A DNA stretch of 41,786 nucleotides from Thermodesulfovibrionales bacterium (GCA_035686305.1 DASRZP010000075.1:1-41786); one strand, 5' to 3'; counted from the first letter of the stretch, positions 7,643 through 17,248 are shown. Program-made: numbers and translations. Notes: generated by a model not told the origin, from the letters alone.

Positions 7643-8071
7643 TCACAGGATCTCGAGAAGTGTCGTATCGAATATCAGGGTCTTTCCGGCGAGGGGATGG
7701 TTGTAATCCATGGTAAAGGAGGTTTCTGATATTTTGATCACCGTTCCCATAACAGGAAGGCCGTCAGCACGATACAATTGCAACTGCTTGCCGACCTCGG
7801 GGTGAAAACCTTCCGGCACCCTCTTCTTATCGAGTTCGCAAACGCGTTCCTTTCTGTGAGGGCCATAGGCCTGCTCCATCCCTATCCTGATGGACCGTGA
7901 TTCACCGGTGGTCATGCCGATCACTCCCTTTTCGAGTCCGGCGACTACCTCTCCTTCCCCGACGGTAAACTCGAGAGGCCTGTCGGCTGCCGAGGAATCG
8001 AAGATGGTGCCGTCCTCGAGTTTTCCTATGTATTCGATTCTGATCGTGTCTCCTTCTTTCACTGCAGTCAT
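7643..8071 (-). CDS. FKBP-type peptidyl-prolyl isomerase, SlyD-like
   Basis: 142 residues. The start at 8071 (MTAVKEGDTIRIEY) has GGAGG 8 nt upstream and replaces a longer open frame without ribosome site. The FKBP core shows KLEDGTIFDSS, PLEFTVGEGEVVAGLEKGVIGM and a C-terminal HPLAGKTLIFD. The central insertion (about residues 70-120) is the insert-in-flap of SlyD-type proteins, which adds chaperone activity. The His/Cys-rich metal-binding tail of E. coli SlyD is absent. It probably acts in the cytoplasm, as there is no signal peptide. Its stop codon abuts the GTG of the GGDEF gene, so those genes may be one transcript. Confidence 0.9.
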   Translation of the reverse strand: MTAVKEGDTIRIEYIGKLEDGTIFDSSAADRPLEFTVGEGEVVAGLEKGVIGMTTGESRSIRIGMEQAYGPHRKERVCELDKKRVPEGFHPEVGKQLQLYRADGLPVMGTVIKISETSFTMDYNHPLAGKTLIFDTTLLEIL

Positions 8072-8191
8072 TGATCGCTCCTCCGTTACCTGTACAACTG
8101 TTAGTGTTATTGTATCATATCCATTCGGAAGGGATTTTCTTCGTGCCCATGACATGCTATGATAGACCTCATGACGCGGTAATGCTGCGCT

Positions 8192-9085
8192 ATGTCAACG
8201 ACAGAAGAGAGAAACCCCAAATCAGGGAACATCGATGTCCTCGCTGTAGAGCGGGTGCTTGAGCTGATGAACGAGGAGGACGCTGCCGTCATTCATGCGG
8301 TCAGGGCCGCCATCCCTTCTCTTGCGAAGGCCGTGGAAGAGGCTGTATCGGCGATCAGAAGGGGCGGGAGAATATTCTATGTCGGGGCCGGGACGAGCGG
8401 AAGGATCGGTCTGATCGATGCAGCGGAAATGCCACCGACCTTCGGCGTGTCTCACGATCTTTTTCGTGCTGTGATCGCGGGAGGAGATGCTTCGATAAGG
8501 AAGTCCGTTGAAGGCGCTGAAGATGACGTAGATGCCGGAAGGGATAGTGCATTTTCTGTCACGAGTAAGGACATGGTCATCGGGATATCGGCAAGCGGGA
8601 GGGCTCCCTTTGTCCTGGCCTTCCTCGATACGGCAAGAAAACGCGGTGCAAGGACATGGTTGATGACCTGCAACAGGACGGAGATGCCACTCTTCCTTGA
8701 CGACTCTACGATGGTTATGCCTGACGGAATCGTCGAGGTCGTCACCGGACCTGAGGTGATCGCCGGATCCACACGGCTGAAGGCGGGGACCGCCGCAAAG
8801 CTCGTTCTCAATATGTTCTCCAGCGCAACTATGATCAGGATCGGAAAGGTTTACAGGGGATTGATGGTTGACGTTGTCCCCTCGAACAAGAAGCTTGTTC
8901 AGAGGGCTGAGGGAATCATCATGGAAATAACAGGCTGCACCAGGGAAGAGGCCGGCCGATACCTCAGGCTGGCCGAGATGAGGCCGAAGGTGGCAATCGT
9001 TATGAAAGCGAGGGGGGTGTCAAAGGAAGAAGCCTGGGATCTCCTCAGAAATTCCGGCGATTCCCTCAGGGAGATTCTCGGATAA
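8192..9085 (+). CDS. murQ: N-acetylmuramic acid 6-phosphate etherase
   Basis: 297 residues. It cleaves the lactyl ether of MurNAc-6-phosphate to give GlcNAc-6-phosphate and D-lactate in cell-wall recycling. A SIS domain carries YVGAGTSGRIGLIDAAEMPPTFG and the later GISASGRAPF sugar-phosphate loop. TEERNPKSGNID at the N-terminus and the C-terminal helices (CTREEAGRYL) match the family over its full length. No clear Shine-Dalgarno precedes the ATG. It is monocistronic, divergent from the isomerase gene across 120 bp. Its last 20 bp overlap the 3' end of folP on the other strand. Confidence 0.95.
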   Translation: MSTTEERNPKSGNIDVLAVERVLELMNEEDAAVIHAVRAAIPSLAKAVEEAVSAIRRGGRIFYVGAGTSGRIGLIDAAEMPPTFGVSHDLFRAVIAGGDASIRKSVEGAEDDVDAGRDSAFSVTSKDMVIGISASGRAPFVLAFLDTARKRGARTWLMTCNRTEMPLFLDDSTMVMPDGIVEVVTGPEVIAGSTRLKAGTAAKLVLNMFSSATMIRIGKVYRGLMVDVVPSNKKLVQRAEGIIMEITGCTREEAGRYLRLAEMRPKVAIVMKARGVSKEEAWDLLRNSGDSLREILG

Positions 9086-9920
9086 TCCCGCTCTTGATCG
9101 CGTCTGCAACCTTTGCCACCCTGGCCATCTCTTTCACGTCGTGAACACGGACGATATGGGCTCCGTTAAGAATCGCGATAGCCACTGCCGCAGCAGTGCC
9201 TTCAACGCGGTCGGAGGGTGGGGCGCCTGCCAGTACCTTCCCTATGAAGGCCTTTCGTGAAGGGCCCACGAGAAGAGGTTTCCCGAGGCGTGAAAATTCG
9301 CCGAGGTTCCCGAGAATCTCGAGATTGTGTTCGAAGGTCTTGCCGAAACCAATGCCCGGATCAAGAATTATGCTCTCTTCCCGAACCCCAGCTTCCACAG
9401 CAAGCCTGATGCCCTCCCTGAGATAATCCATAATCTCCGGTATCAAGGCATCATAGACCGGATTGACCTGCATGTTTTTCGGCGTTCCCCGGATGTGCAT
9501 GATCACGAGCGGCACGTTATAGTCGGCAACGATCTTCGGCATTTCCGGATCAAAGCGCAGGCCGCTGATGTCATTGACGATTGACGCCCCGGCATCGAGC
9601 GCCCTTCTTGCTATAGCCGACTTATAAGTGTCTATGGATATCGGTATCGGTAATTTCTTTGCCAGGGCCTCGATAACAGGGATGGTCCTCCTCAATTCTT
9701 CCTCAATCGGCGGCGCTTCAGAGCCAGGCCGTGTAGATTCCCCGCCGATATCGATGATGTCCGCACCGTCTTCGACAAGCCTGAACCCGCGCTCGATCGC
9801 GGCGTCTCTGTCGAAAAAAGCGCCGCCATCGGAAAATGAATCGGGCGTCACATTCAGGATGCCCATGATGTGGGTCTTCCTTGAGAGATCAAGCTTGTAC
9901 TTGGACCATTCGAGTATCAT
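9066..9920 (-). CDS. folP: dihydropteroate synthase
   Basis: 284 residues. It condenses p-aminobenzoate with hydroxymethyl-dihydropterin diphosphate in folate synthesis and is the sulfonamide target. Family signatures are plain: GILNVTPDSFSDGG near the N-terminus, DIGGESTRPGS, IDTYKSAIARRAL, NDISGLR, DPGIGFGKT, GPSRKAFIG and a C-terminal RVHDVKEM. The length is normal. The start lacks a strong ribosome site (weak GAAG). In many bacteria folP directly follows ftsH; here both are on the minus strand but 3.3 kb apart, separated by the M48 protease gene and an opposite-strand insert that looks foreign. Confidence 0.96.
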   Translation of the reverse strand: MILEWSKYKLDLSRKTHIMGILNVTPDSFSDGGAFFDRDAAIERGFRLVEDGADIIDIGGESTRPGSEAPPIEEELRRTIPVIEALAKKLPIPISIDTYKSAIARRALDAGASIVNDISGLRFDPEMPKIVADYNVPLVIMHIRGTPKNMQVNPVYDALIPEIMDYLREGIRLAVEAGVREESIILDPGIGFGKTFEHNLEILGNLGEFSRLGKPLLVGPSRKAFIGKVLAGAPPSDRVEGTAAAVAIAILNGAHIVRVHDVKEMARVAKVADAIKSGIIRESP

Positions 9921-10024
9921 GTGTCTTCGTTATTAGTCAATCTTCCGACCTTCCGTTATGTGTCGGTAGAAAGCAAATTTGGAACATACTAACCCATTAA
10001 ATAGGGTGGTTTCAAGGGCCGGAC

Positions 10025-10357
10025 TTGTTGGATCAAAAGCAATTTGACACAAGGTTGCATTGCTTCTATAATGCAATCAAATGCAGAAGAAATTCAATAA
10101 TAGCTGTTCCCGTCGCGCTGGCGCGCTTGATTCGCGCGACTGAACAATCCGTTCGAGCACGGCACAGCACCTACATTGAGTCCTTCGGCCTCCAGCAAGC
10201 TCGCGCTAACGTCATAGTCATAGGCGGCTTTATTGAAAGGCGGTATACCTTCACAGGGGAAGATGGCAAACAATACGAAATTGAGATTTCTGACAGTACA
10301 GTAAATACAGCAAAATCGATAATCCAAAATATCATAGATTCATACCAATGGATGTGA
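10025..10357 (+). CDS. hypothetical protein, possible integron cassette gene
   Basis: Up to 110 residues from a TTG; the true start is uncertain and no strong ribosome site is seen. No family is recognised. The N-terminal half is basic; the C-terminal half (RYTFTGEDGKQYEIEIS, then a helix ending DSYQWM) reads like a real small folded protein. Codon choice is mixed, with many A/T-ending codons unlike the genes on either side. The TGA lies 19 bp before an attC-like site, exactly where the gene of an integron cassette would end. It may be a genuine cassette gene or a decayed remnant. Confidence 0.45.
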   Translation: MLDQKQFDTRLHCFYNAIKCRRNSIIAVPVALARLIRATEQSVRARHSTYIESFGLQQARANVIVIGGFIERRYTFTGEDGKQYEIEISDSTVNTAKSIIQNIIDSYQWM

Positions 10358-10376
10358 AAGAAAAGAACTCAATCGG

Positions 10377-10451
10377 GGTTAACAATTTACTCTAGGCGAC
10401 GCTGGGGATTGGCTGCTTTGAGCCCCGCGTCCTTGAGCATTGTCGTTAGGC
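10377..10451 (+). other. attC-like integron recombination site
   Basis: A 75-bp element ends in the canonical core GTTAGGC (10445-10451) and begins with GGTTAAC (10377-10383), one mismatch from RYYYAAC. Between them lies an imperfect palindrome: CTCTAG (10390-10395) with CTTGAG (10432-10437), GACGC (10398-10402) with GCGTC (10427-10431), GGGG with CCCC, and unpaired GC (10396-10397) and T (10403) on one arm only. One-sided extrahelical bases of this kind are what integrase reads in folded attC sites. Beginning AACAATT and ending TTGAGC plus the core, it resembles attC sites of aadA-type cassettes. No integrase gene is in the window. Confidence 0.7.
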
Positions 10452-10495
10452 GCCGCACTGATCTCAAACAAACCACCATAAAGGGGAGGTTCATG

Positions 10496-11920
10496 ATGGC
10501 AGACATACGAATTATCACGACAAGTCGCTCGGAAAAGGTGATTAAGGAAGTCGCCGTCGAAGCCTTCAGAGCCGGTCTTCGAGGCGAACTCCTCACGCCT
10601 GACTCTGCAGGCTATCACGAGGCGCGGAGGATCTGGAACGCCATGATCGACCGCAGGCCAGCGCTGATCGCCCGATGCACGTCGCCTGAAGATGTTGTCC
10701 AGGCCGTAAAGTTCGCGCGCAAGCACGACCTCCTTGTCTCGATTCGAGGGGGCGGCCATAACATCGCGGGCAATGCCGTCTGCGACGACGGCCTCATGAT
10801 CGACCTCTCGCTGATGAAGCGCGTCCAAATTGACCTGAACGCGCGCCGGGCGACCGTCGAGCCCGGCTGCACCCTTGCCGACTTCGACGCGGCCGCGCAG
10901 GCGCACGGTCTCGCCACGCCGTTGGGCATCAACTCGACCACGGGCATGGCCGGCCTGACGCTCGGCGGCGGCTTCGGGTGGCTGAGCCGGAAGTACGGCA
11001 TGACCATCGACAACCTGCTCTCTGCCGATGTCGTCACGGCGGATGGCAATCAAGTGCATGCCAGCGAAACGGAAAACGATGACCTCTTCTGGGGGCTCCG
11101 TGGTGGAGGCGGGAACTTCGGTATTGTCACCAGCTTCGAGTTCCAGCTCCATCACGTTGGGCCGGGAGTGCTGAGCGGGTTCATCGTCTTCCCCTTCGAC
11201 CAGGCAAAGTCAGTGCTCAGGCAGTTCGCCCGTTTCACCGAGACGATGCCGGACGAGCTCAACGTCTGGATGATCACCCGGAAGGCTCCCCCGCTGCCCT
11301 TCCTGCAGAAGGACGTCCACGGGAAAGAGATCGTCGTGCTCGCACTGTGCTATGCGGGTGAACCGACTGAGGGCGAAAAGCTGATCGAGCCGCTGCGCGG
11401 GTTCGGCACAGCGCACGGCGAACACATCGGTGTTCAGCCGTACACCGCGTGGCAGCAGGCCTTCGATCCGCCCTTGACACCGGGCGCTCGCAACTACTGG
11501 AAGTCGCACAACTTCTCGAAGCTCAGCGACGGCGCGATCGACGTCATCATCGAATACGCCGGCACGCTGCCGTCACCGCAGTGCGAGATCTTCGTCGGCA
11601 CGATCGGAGGCCAGACGGCCCGCATAGCGCCCGAGGCGATGGCCTACTCAAGTCGGGATGCCAATTATGTGATGAACGTGCACGGCCGCTGGGAGTCGGC
11701 CGCCGAGGATGAGCGCTGTATCGCCTGGGCGCGCGAGTTCTTCGCCAAGGCACAACCTTTTGCCAGCAGCGGAGCGTACATCAACTTCCTGACCCAGGAA
11801 GAGACCAACCGCATCGCCTTCGCCTACGGTGCGGCGTACAATCGGCTGGTGGCGCTCAAGAAGAAATACGACCCGACGAACATCTTCCGGATGAACCAGA
11901 ACATCAAGCCTTCGGTCTGA
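10496..11920 (+). CDS. FAD-dependent oxidoreductase, PCMH/berberine-bridge type
   Basis: 474 residues. Of two adjacent ATGs (10493, 10496) the second has the better spacing (6 nt) from GGGGAGG. The N-terminal PCMH FAD-binding domain shows VSIRGGGHN, whose His is the usual covalent FAD attachment, then GCTLADFDAAA and LTLGGGFGWLSRKYG. The second covalent site (Cys) of bicovalent enzymes is replaced by INSTTG, so flavin attachment is probably single. A C-terminal BBE segment (YNRLVALKKKYDPTNIFRMNQNI) is complete. Relatives oxidise sugars, alkaloids or other alcohols; the substrate here is unknown. The gene is markedly richer in G/C-ending codons and CGC arginine than all neighbours and starts 45 bp after the attC-like site, which suggests horizontal transfer. 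Confidence 0.9.
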   Translation: MADIRIITTSRSEKVIKEVAVEAFRAGLRGELLTPDSAGYHEARRIWNAMIDRRPALIARCTSPEDVVQAVKFARKHDLLVSIRGGGHNIAGNAVCDDGLMIDLSLMKRVQIDLNARRATVEPGCTLADFDAAAQAHGLATPLGINSTTGMAGLTLGGGFGWLSRKYGMTIDNLLSADVVTADGNQVHASETENDDLFWGLRGGGGNFGIVTSFEFQLHHVGPGVLSGFIVFPFDQAKSVLRQFARFTETMPDELNVWMITRKAPPLPFLQKDVHGKEIVVLALCYAGEPTEGEKLIEPLRGFGTAHGEHIGVQPYTAWQQAFDPPLTPGARNYWKSHNFSKLSDGAIDVIIEYAGTLPSPQCEIFVGTIGGQTARIAPEAMAYSSRDANYVMNVHGRWESAAEDERCIAWAREFFAKAQPFASSGAYINFLTQEETNRIAFAYGAAYNRLVALKKKYDPTNIFRMNQNIKPSV

Positions 11921-11954
11921 GGACAGAAAGGGGCTCTGACACCCCGCCGGGATT

Positions 11955-13247
11955 TTATTCCTGTGTCACCATGCTGTGTATCTCCCTCACCCGTTGTACC
12001 ACCGGCGGATGGGAGTAATAGAATGCTGCATACAGGGGATGGGGATGGAGGTTCGAGAGGTTGTCCTTCGAAAGTTTTATGAGCGATGTTGCCATCGCCC
12101 CGGGATTCCCCGTTATTACGGCTGCAAACCCGTCGGCCTCCCTTTCATGCTTCCGTGAGAGATAACTCATGAGGGGCGTGAAGGGAAACGCGACGATGCC
12201 TCCGATAAAGCCGAGGATGAGGAGGCTCGCAAAGATGGTGTTGTGCCGAAGTGCGAAAAGATCGTTCAGGAAACCGGTCCCGATTATTCGGAAGGAGAGG
12301 TACAGGCCGATGAATGAAAGGGCCTCTACCATCACGATGTGCTTCAGGATATGTCTCTTCTTCCAGTGGCCCGCTTCGTGGGCCAGGACCGAAAGGATCT
12401 CTTCCCTGTCCAATTTCTCGAGGAGCGTATCAAAGAGGATGATGCGCTTTACCCTGCCGATGCCGGTAAAATAGGCATTGGTGTGGCGGCTCCTCTTCGA
12501 CGCGTCGATGCGAAAAATCCTGCTGACCATGATCCCGGCCTTTTTCATGAGCTCCTTGATCGGACCTTCCAGGGTCTCGTCATCGAGGGGAGTGAATTTG
12601 TTGAAGAGGGGTTCGATAACATAGGGCGAGATATACATGATGAGGAGACTGAAGACGAGGAAAAAGAGCCACACAATAAACCACCAATGTTCCGGGCTCA
12701 TGGTGATGATAAAGAATGCCGATGCCGTCATGGTGCCGAGAAGTATGGTGGTAAGGCCTATGGATTTCAGAAAATCGCTGACCCACAATCTCCCTGTCAT
12801 GGTGTTGAAGCCGTACTTGTTCTCTATCCTGAAGTCGCTGTAAAGGTCAAAGGGAATCGAGAGTATGGTCTTTGCATAGGTCAGGAAGAGGAAGAAGAGC
12901 GTTCCCGAGACAACGGAGTTCTGATTGAGGGAGACGATCCACGAGTTATAGGTATTGAAGAGCCCCCCGAAGAAGAAGAAGAGGATGACAATACTATCCA
13001 AAGCAATCGACTCGATGATGCTGAAACGGCTGTGCTCGACGGTATAATCCCTCGTCTTCTTCAGCACGTCCCTGTCGATGTAATCCGAGAATTCCAGGGG
13101 AACAACATCACCGTATTGTTTCAGGTGTCTCAGATTAAGGATCTGGAGCCAGTAACCAAAGGATGCGACGAAGAGGTAGGCGAGAAGAAGAATGATCAGC
13201 ATAGGCGAAAGGGAAAGATCGACCGGAATAAACCCTTTATACCGCAA
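11955..13247 (-). CDS. M48 family membrane metalloprotease, STE24/CAAX-protease type
   Basis: 430 residues from a TTG that overlaps the end of ftsH by 11 bp; an ATG at 13202 is an alternative but has no ribosome site. Several transmembrane helices (about 17-37, 80-100, 112-132, 165-185, 188-210, 310-355) frame a cytoplasmic or in-membrane zinc site HEAGH (290-294), with the downstream third ligand in HEREADGFA. The N-terminal PF16491-like half is present, so it resembles the eukaryotic Ste24 prenyl protease family rather than short HtpX. Its bacterial role is probably membrane-protein quality control, consistent with translational coupling to FtsH. A second M48 protein (HtpX) is encoded at 28.3 kb. 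Confidence 0.9.
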   Translation of the reverse strand: MRYKGFIPVDLSLSPMLIILLLAYLFVASFGYWLQILNLRHLKQYGDVVPLEFSDYIDRDVLKKTRDYTVEHSRFSIIESIALDSIVILFFFFGGLFNTYNSWIVSLNQNSVVSGTLFFLFLTYAKTILSIPFDLYSDFRIENKYGFNTMTGRLWVSDFLKSIGLTTILLGTMTASAFFIITMSPEHWWFIVWLFFLVFSLLIMYISPYVIEPLFNKFTPLDDETLEGPIKELMKKAGIMVSRIFRIDASKRSRHTNAYFTGIGRVKRIILFDTLLEKLDREEILSVLAHEAGHWKKRHILKHIVMVEALSFIGLYLSFRIIGTGFLNDLFALRHNTIFASLLILGFIGGIVAFPFTPLMSYLSRKHEREADGFAAVITGNPGAMATSLIKLSKDNLSNLHPHPLYAAFYYSHPPVVQRVREIHSMVTQE

Positions 13248-15072
13248 CCTCTTCGCTGCTGCCGGCCTTCGTCTGCTCCTTCCCGTTCACCTGAGCAATG
13301 AGGGCATCAATTTCGGAAGCATCGAGGGTCTCCTTATCGAGCAGGGCTCTTGCAAAGGCTTCGAGGATGTTGTAGTTCGATACGAGGAGTTTCTTCGATT
13401 CGTCGTATGCATCGGTAACAATGCCCCTCACCTCTTCATCGATCTCTTCGGCAATCTTCTCGCTGTAATCCTTGTGCTTTGCTATCTCCCTGCCGAGAAA
13501 GATCTGTTCGTCCTTCTTGCCGAAGGTGAGGGGCCCCAGTTTCTCGCTCATCCCCCATTCCGTGACCATTCTCCTTGCGAGGTCAGTCGCGCGCTCTATG
13601 TCGTTCCCCGCGCCCGTTGTCATATGGTGGAGGGCGATCTCCTCAGCCGCTCTTCCGCCCATGAGAACCTTTATCGTCTTGAGGAGATGGTCCTTGGAGT
13701 ACGTATACTTGTCATCAATGGGAAGTTGCTGCGTCACTCCCAGCGCCCTGCCGCGCGGTATGATGCTCACCTTGTGGATTGGGTCTGTCCCCGGGGTCAG
13801 CCTTGCCACAAGTGCGTGACCGGCCTCGTGATAAGCCGTATTGGTCTTTTCTGCTTCGCTGATGATCATGCTCTTACGCTCGACTCCCATGAGGACCTTG
13901 TCCTTTGCGGACTCAAAGTCCAACATCTCGACCTTGCTCTTTGACTGCCTTGCTGCAAGGAGGGCAGCCTCATTTACGAGGTTTGCGAGATCTGCCCCGG
14001 AAAAGCCCGGTGTCCCCCTCGCTATAAGATCGAGATTCACCTTCTCGTCAAGGGGGATCTTCTTGGTGTGGACCTTGAGGATTTCCAGCCTTCCCTTTAC
14101 GTCAGGCGCTGGAACAACCACCTGCCTGTCAAACCTTCCGGGCCTCAAAAGGGCAGGATCGAGGACGTCGGGCCTGTTCGTCGCAGCGATAATGATCACG
14201 CCTTCAGTACCTTCGAACCCGTCCATCTCAACGAGGAGCTGGTTAAGGGTCTGTTCCCGTTCATCGTGCCCGCCTCCGAGACCGGCGCCTCTGTGCCGTC
14301 CCACAGCGTCGATCTCGTCTATGAACACAATGCAGGGCGCGCTCTTCTTGGCCTGCTCAAAGAGGTCCCTCACCCTCGAAGCACCGACTCCCACGAACAT
14401 CTCGACAAAATCCGATCCTGAAATACTGAAAAAGGGGACACCCGCTTCGCCTGCAATAGCCTTGGCAAGGAGGGTCTTTCCCGTACCGGGAGAGCCGACG
14501 AGCAAAACCCCCTTCGGGATCTTCCCTCCGAGTTTCGAGAACTTCTGCGGGTCTTTGAGAAAGTCGATGATCTCCTGGACCTCTGCCTTTGCCTCCTCCA
14601 CACCGGCAACGTCGGCAAACGTAAGCTTTACAGCCTTGTTCGATATAAGGCGTGCCTTGCTCTTTCCAAAGGATAGCGCCCTGTTACCGCCGGTCTGCAT
14701 CTGGCGCATGAAAAAGATCCAGATGAGGGCTATGAAGATGATGGGGCCCCAGGAGATCAGGAAGTTGATGTACCAGGGATTCTGGTCGGGCGGCCTTGCC
14801 GAGATCTTGACACCCTTTGCCCTCAGGTCTTTGACAAGGTCAGGATATTCGGCAGAATAGGTCTTGAATTTCTTGCCGTCTTTCAACCGTCCTGTGATGT
14901 GGTTTTCCTTTATGACAACCTCTTCTACCTCGCCTTGGTCAACTTTTGCCATGAAATCAGAGAAGATCATCTCGTCTTCCATCTTCTGGGGCGTACTGAC
15001 GAGGTTAAAGAGGAGTATCATCATCAGGCCTATCAGCAACCAGATAAAGAGACTCCTGTAAACACCGCTCAA
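13237..15072 (-). CDS. ftsH: ATP-dependent zinc metalloprotease FtsH
   Basis: 611 residues. A membrane-anchored AAA+ protease degrading misassembled membrane proteins and regulatory substrates. The start is TTG with GGAGG 10 nt upstream, and the product [11 protein letters not shown] aligns with the normal FtsH N-terminus. TM1 about 8-25, a small periplasmic domain, TM2 about 104-122, Walker A GSPGTGKT (193-200, Ser instead of the common Pro), Walker [10 protein letters not shown], second region of homology [20 protein letters not shown], zinc motif HEAGH and a C-terminal peptidase helix bundle. Complete length. It is followed by the overlapping M48 protease gene and preceded by rph 51 bp away on the same strand. 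Confidence 0.97.
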   Translation of the reverse strand: MSGVYRSLFIWLLIGLMMILLFNLVSTPQKMEDEMIFSDFMAKVDQGEVEEVVIKENHITGRLKDGKKFKTYSAEYPDLVKDLRAKGVKISARPPDQNPWYINFLISWGPIIFIALIWIFFMRQMQTGGNRALSFGKSKARLISNKAVKLTFADVAGVEEAKAEVQEIIDFLKDPQKFSKLGGKIPKGVLLVGSPGTGKTLLAKAIAGEAGVPFFSISGSDFVEMFVGVGASRVRDLFEQAKKSAPCIVFIDEIDAVGRHRGAGLGGGHDEREQTLNQLLVEMDGFEGTEGVIIIAATNRPDVLDPALLRPGRFDRQVVVPAPDVKGRLEILKVHTKKIPLDEKVNLDLIARGTPGFSGADLANLVNEAALLAARQSKSKVEMLDFESAKDKVLMGVERKSMIISEAEKTNTAYHEAGHALVARLTPGTDPIHKVSIIPRGRALGVTQQLPIDDKYTYSKDHLLKTIKVLMGGRAAEEIALHHMTTGAGNDIERATDLARRMVTEWGMSEKLGPLTFGKKDEQIFLGREIAKHKDYSEKIAEEIDEEVRGIVTDAYDESKKLLVSNYNILEAFARALLDKETLDASEIDALIAQVNGKEQTKAGSSEEVAV

Positions 15073-15123
15073 TGCTCAGCTACCTCCAAACGTATTATTT
15101 TGATTTTACCACACTCCCCATCC

Positions 15124-15861
15124 TTAAGCAAAGCCGATGGCCCCGGTTGAGCTGAGGGCCTCTTTCTGGATGGCGATCAGGTTCCTGATACCGCTCTCTG
15201 CAAGATCTATGAGGGCTTCAAGGTCCCTCTTAGAAAAAGGCGAGCCTTCAGCAGTCCCCTGAACCTCAACGAAATTGCCATTCCCTGTCATAACAACATT
15301 CATATCCACCTCTGCCGCGGAATCTTCCGAATAGCAGAGGTCAAGGAGGAGTTCACCATGGATGATCCCGACGCTGACGGCCGCGAGGTAGTCCCTGATA
15401 GGTGTCTTCAGGATCATCCCCTTGTCAAGGGCATAGTTCAGGGAATCGGCCATGCATATGAAGGCGCCGGTGATCGAAGCTGTCCGTGTTCCTCCATCCG
15501 CCTGAATGACGTCGCAGTCGATCCAGACCGTCCGCTCTCCAAGGGCCTCAAGGTCTACAACGGACCTGAGCGCCCTGCCGATGAGCCTTTGGATTTCATG
15601 GGTCCTCCCGCCTATCCTGCCCGAGACGGATTCCCTCATCATCCTCGTATGGGTCGACCTAGGGATCATCCCGTATTCCGCTGTGATCCAGCCCTTCTTC
15701 TGGTCTTTCAGGAACGGGGGGACCTTTTCCTCGATGGAAGATGCGCAGATGACTTTGGTATCCCCCATCTCGATAAGGACGGAGCCCTCCGCAGTCCTCA
15801 GGAAGTTCCGCGTTATCTTAACCTTCCTCAGTTCGTCGTTCTTTCTGCCGTCCTGCCTCAT
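15124..15861 (-). CDS. rph: ribonuclease PH
   Basis: 245 residues. A phosphorolytic 3'-5' exoribonuclease that trims tRNA 3' ends. Start [12 protein letters not shown], then the phosphate-binding region with [13 protein letters not shown] and [19 protein letters not shown], and the C-terminal [13 protein letters not shown], all typical of the family at normal length. ATG overlaps the murI TGA by one base (TGATG), and ATCGGAGGT inside the end of murI is its ribosome site, so translation is coupled. Confidence 0.97.
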   Translation of the reverse strand: MRQDGRKNDELRKVKITRNFLRTAEGSVLIEMGDTKVICASSIEEKVPPFLKDQKKGWITAEYGMIPRSTHTRMMRESVSGRIGGRTHEIQRLIGRALRSVVDLEALGERTVWIDCDVIQADGGTRTASITGAFICMADSLNYALDKGMILKTPIRDYLAAVSVGIIHGELLLDLCYSEDSAAEVDMNVVMTGNGNFVEVQGTAEGSPFSKRDLEALIDLAESGIRNLIAIQKEALSSTGAIGFA

Positions 15862-16667
15862 CAGCGACCTCCGATATCGATTTTTGCGATCTTCTCTATC
15901 CTTTGACCGAGGAACCTCTCGCCGACGCGCCTGAACCGCTCAGGGGCGTCGGTCAGGTAAAAGAGCCTTGAGGGTTCGGCCGCCGAATCGGCCTCGATGC
16001 CGTCCCTGAGCAGTGTCTTTCTGATCTCTCGTACCGTCTCAATGGCAGAGTCTATGAGTACGATGGAGCTTCCCATCACCTTCCCAATAACGTTCTTCAG
16101 GAGAGGATAATGGGTGCAGCCGAGGACGAGGGTATCTATGCCCTTATCTTTCACATTCTTCAGATAGCGTTCGGCGACAATCTCCGCTATCTCCCCTTCT
16201 GTCAATCCTTCTTCGACAAGGGGTACGAAGAGGGGGCAGGGGAGGCCGAAGACATCGATGGAATCATCAAAGCCCTTGATGATCCGCGTATAAGCGTTAC
16301 TTCCGATAGTAGCCTCCGTGCCGATAACGCCGACCTTTCTGTTTCTCGTAGTCTTTGCCGCTGCCCGCGATCCCGGTTCGATAACGCCGATCACGGGCAT
16401 AGATACCCGCTTTCGTATCTCCTCAAGGCTGACTGCCGAGACCGTATTACAGGCCACCACGAGAAGTTTAATGCCCTCCGAGACGAGAAAACCGGTGTTT
16501 TCGAAAGAATAACGCGTCACTGTTTCTGCCGACCGAATGCCGTAGGGCACACGGGCCGTATCCCCGAGGTAGAGGGTGCTCTCCTTCGGGAGTACCCTGA
16601 AGAGCTCCTTGAGAACGGTCAGTCCGCCTATTCCTGAATCGAAGACACCGATGGGCTTATTGTTCAT
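15861..16667 (-). CDS. murI: glutamate racemase
   Basis: 268 residues. It makes D-glutamate for peptidoglycan. [16 protein letters not shown] opens the protein; the two catalytic cysteines lie in VACNTVSA and LGCTHYPLL, and the active-site Asp is in FDSGIGG. Full length. It starts 2 bp after the stop of the GerM-domain gene and overlaps rph, within a compact amidase, GerM, murI, rph unit that couples cell-wall functions to an RNase. Confidence 0.96.
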   Translation of the reverse strand: MNNKPIGVFDSGIGGLTVLKELFRVLPKESTLYLGDTARVPYGIRSAETVTRYSFENTGFLVSEGIKLLVVACNTVSAVSLEEIRKRVSMPVIGVIEPGSRAAAKTTRNRKVGVIGTEATIGSNAYTRIIKGFDDSIDVFGLPCPLFVPLVEEGLTEGEIAEIVAERYLKNVKDKGIDTLVLGCTHYPLLKNVIGKVMGSSIVLIDSAIETVREIRKTLLRDGIEADSAAEPSRLFYLTDAPERFRRVGERFLGQRIEKIAKIDIGGR

Positions 16668-16669
16668 CG

Positions 16670-17248
16670 CTACTTGGCCTCGGCCAGGGTATTCTTCAGG
16701 GGATAGAGGCTGAAGATGTGACCACCGATACTCTCTATCTCCTTGCCTTCGACAATGATCTTCACATCGTCTATGCCCTTGACATTCGATATGACAGTTT
16801 CGTAAAGCCCCTTGAGGAGAAGGAATTCTGCCGGAGCGTCGCCCTGAAAGTTTCTCCTGAAATCATCAGAGAGGTTAACATAGAGAATGCCGTCGCTGCC
16901 GCGGTACGATCCAAGGACCTTTGCACCGGAAGGGATAATGCGCTTTTCGGTGTTCGGAAAACTCGTCGGACCCTTGAGGAACTCTTCGATCGTCTCTTCT
17001 GCAATCGTCAGGTCCGTCCCCCTCCGGACCCGTCTTTCTTCCATAGCAAGCCTTCCCCCTGACGGATAGTAGATCCTCACAGATATCAAATCATCAATCT
17101 GCTGCTGTGCTGCCGGCTGAGGCTCCTGAGGTTCCGGCTTCTGAAGGGGAAATTTCTTTGACACGAAGAGATATCCTCCTGCTATGCCGATGCCGAAGAG
17201 GAGCAGAAACACGAAGACCCAGAGAAGTTTTATTCTATCGATTCGCAT
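16670..17248 (-). CDS. membrane-anchored GerMN-domain protein
   Basis: 192 residues. One N-terminal transmembrane helix (about 8-29), a Pro/Gln-rich linker (about 33-50) and a C-terminal GerMN domain (about 55-180; RVRRGTDLTIAEETIEEFLKGP and GILYVNLSDDFRRN are characteristic). GerMN is named after a Bacillus spore protein but is common in non-sporulating bacteria beside amidases, where it probably acts in the envelope; nothing here implies sporulation. It overlaps the end of the amidase gene by 14 bp. Confidence 0.85.
   Translation of the reverse strand: MRIDRIKLLWVFVFLLLFGIGIAGGYLFVSKKFPLQKPEPQEPQPAAQQQIDDLISVRIYYPSGGRLAMEERRVRRGTDLTIAEETIEEFLKGPTSFPNTEKRIIPSGAKVLGSYRGSDGILYVNLSDDFRRNFQGDAPAEFLLLKGLYETVISNVKGIDDVKIIVEGKEIESIGGHIFSLYPLKNTLAEAK

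Noticed and set aside
8794-8801. CGCAAAGC, the core of GEMM (cyclic dinucleotide) riboswitches
   Set aside because: It lies inside murQ codons, with no partner helix or tetraloop receptor around it; a chance match.
10379-11155. 258-codon open frame on the minus strand opposite the FAD oxidase
   Set aside because: High-GC genes produce long antisense frames; its translation has no recognisable motif and it crosses the attC-like site.
12339-13301. 320-codon plus-strand open frame opposite the M48 protease
   Set aside because: Composition is a charged antisense product of transmembrane codons; the opposite strand carries a complete metalloprotease.
13841-14860. 339-codon plus-strand open frame opposite ftsH
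   Set aside because: Antisense shadow of the conserved AAA domain; no ribosome site or protein family features.
16670-17248. Sign of sporulation from the GerM-type domain
   Set aside because: GerMN domains are common in non-sporulating bacteria next to amidases; no other sporulation gene is present.
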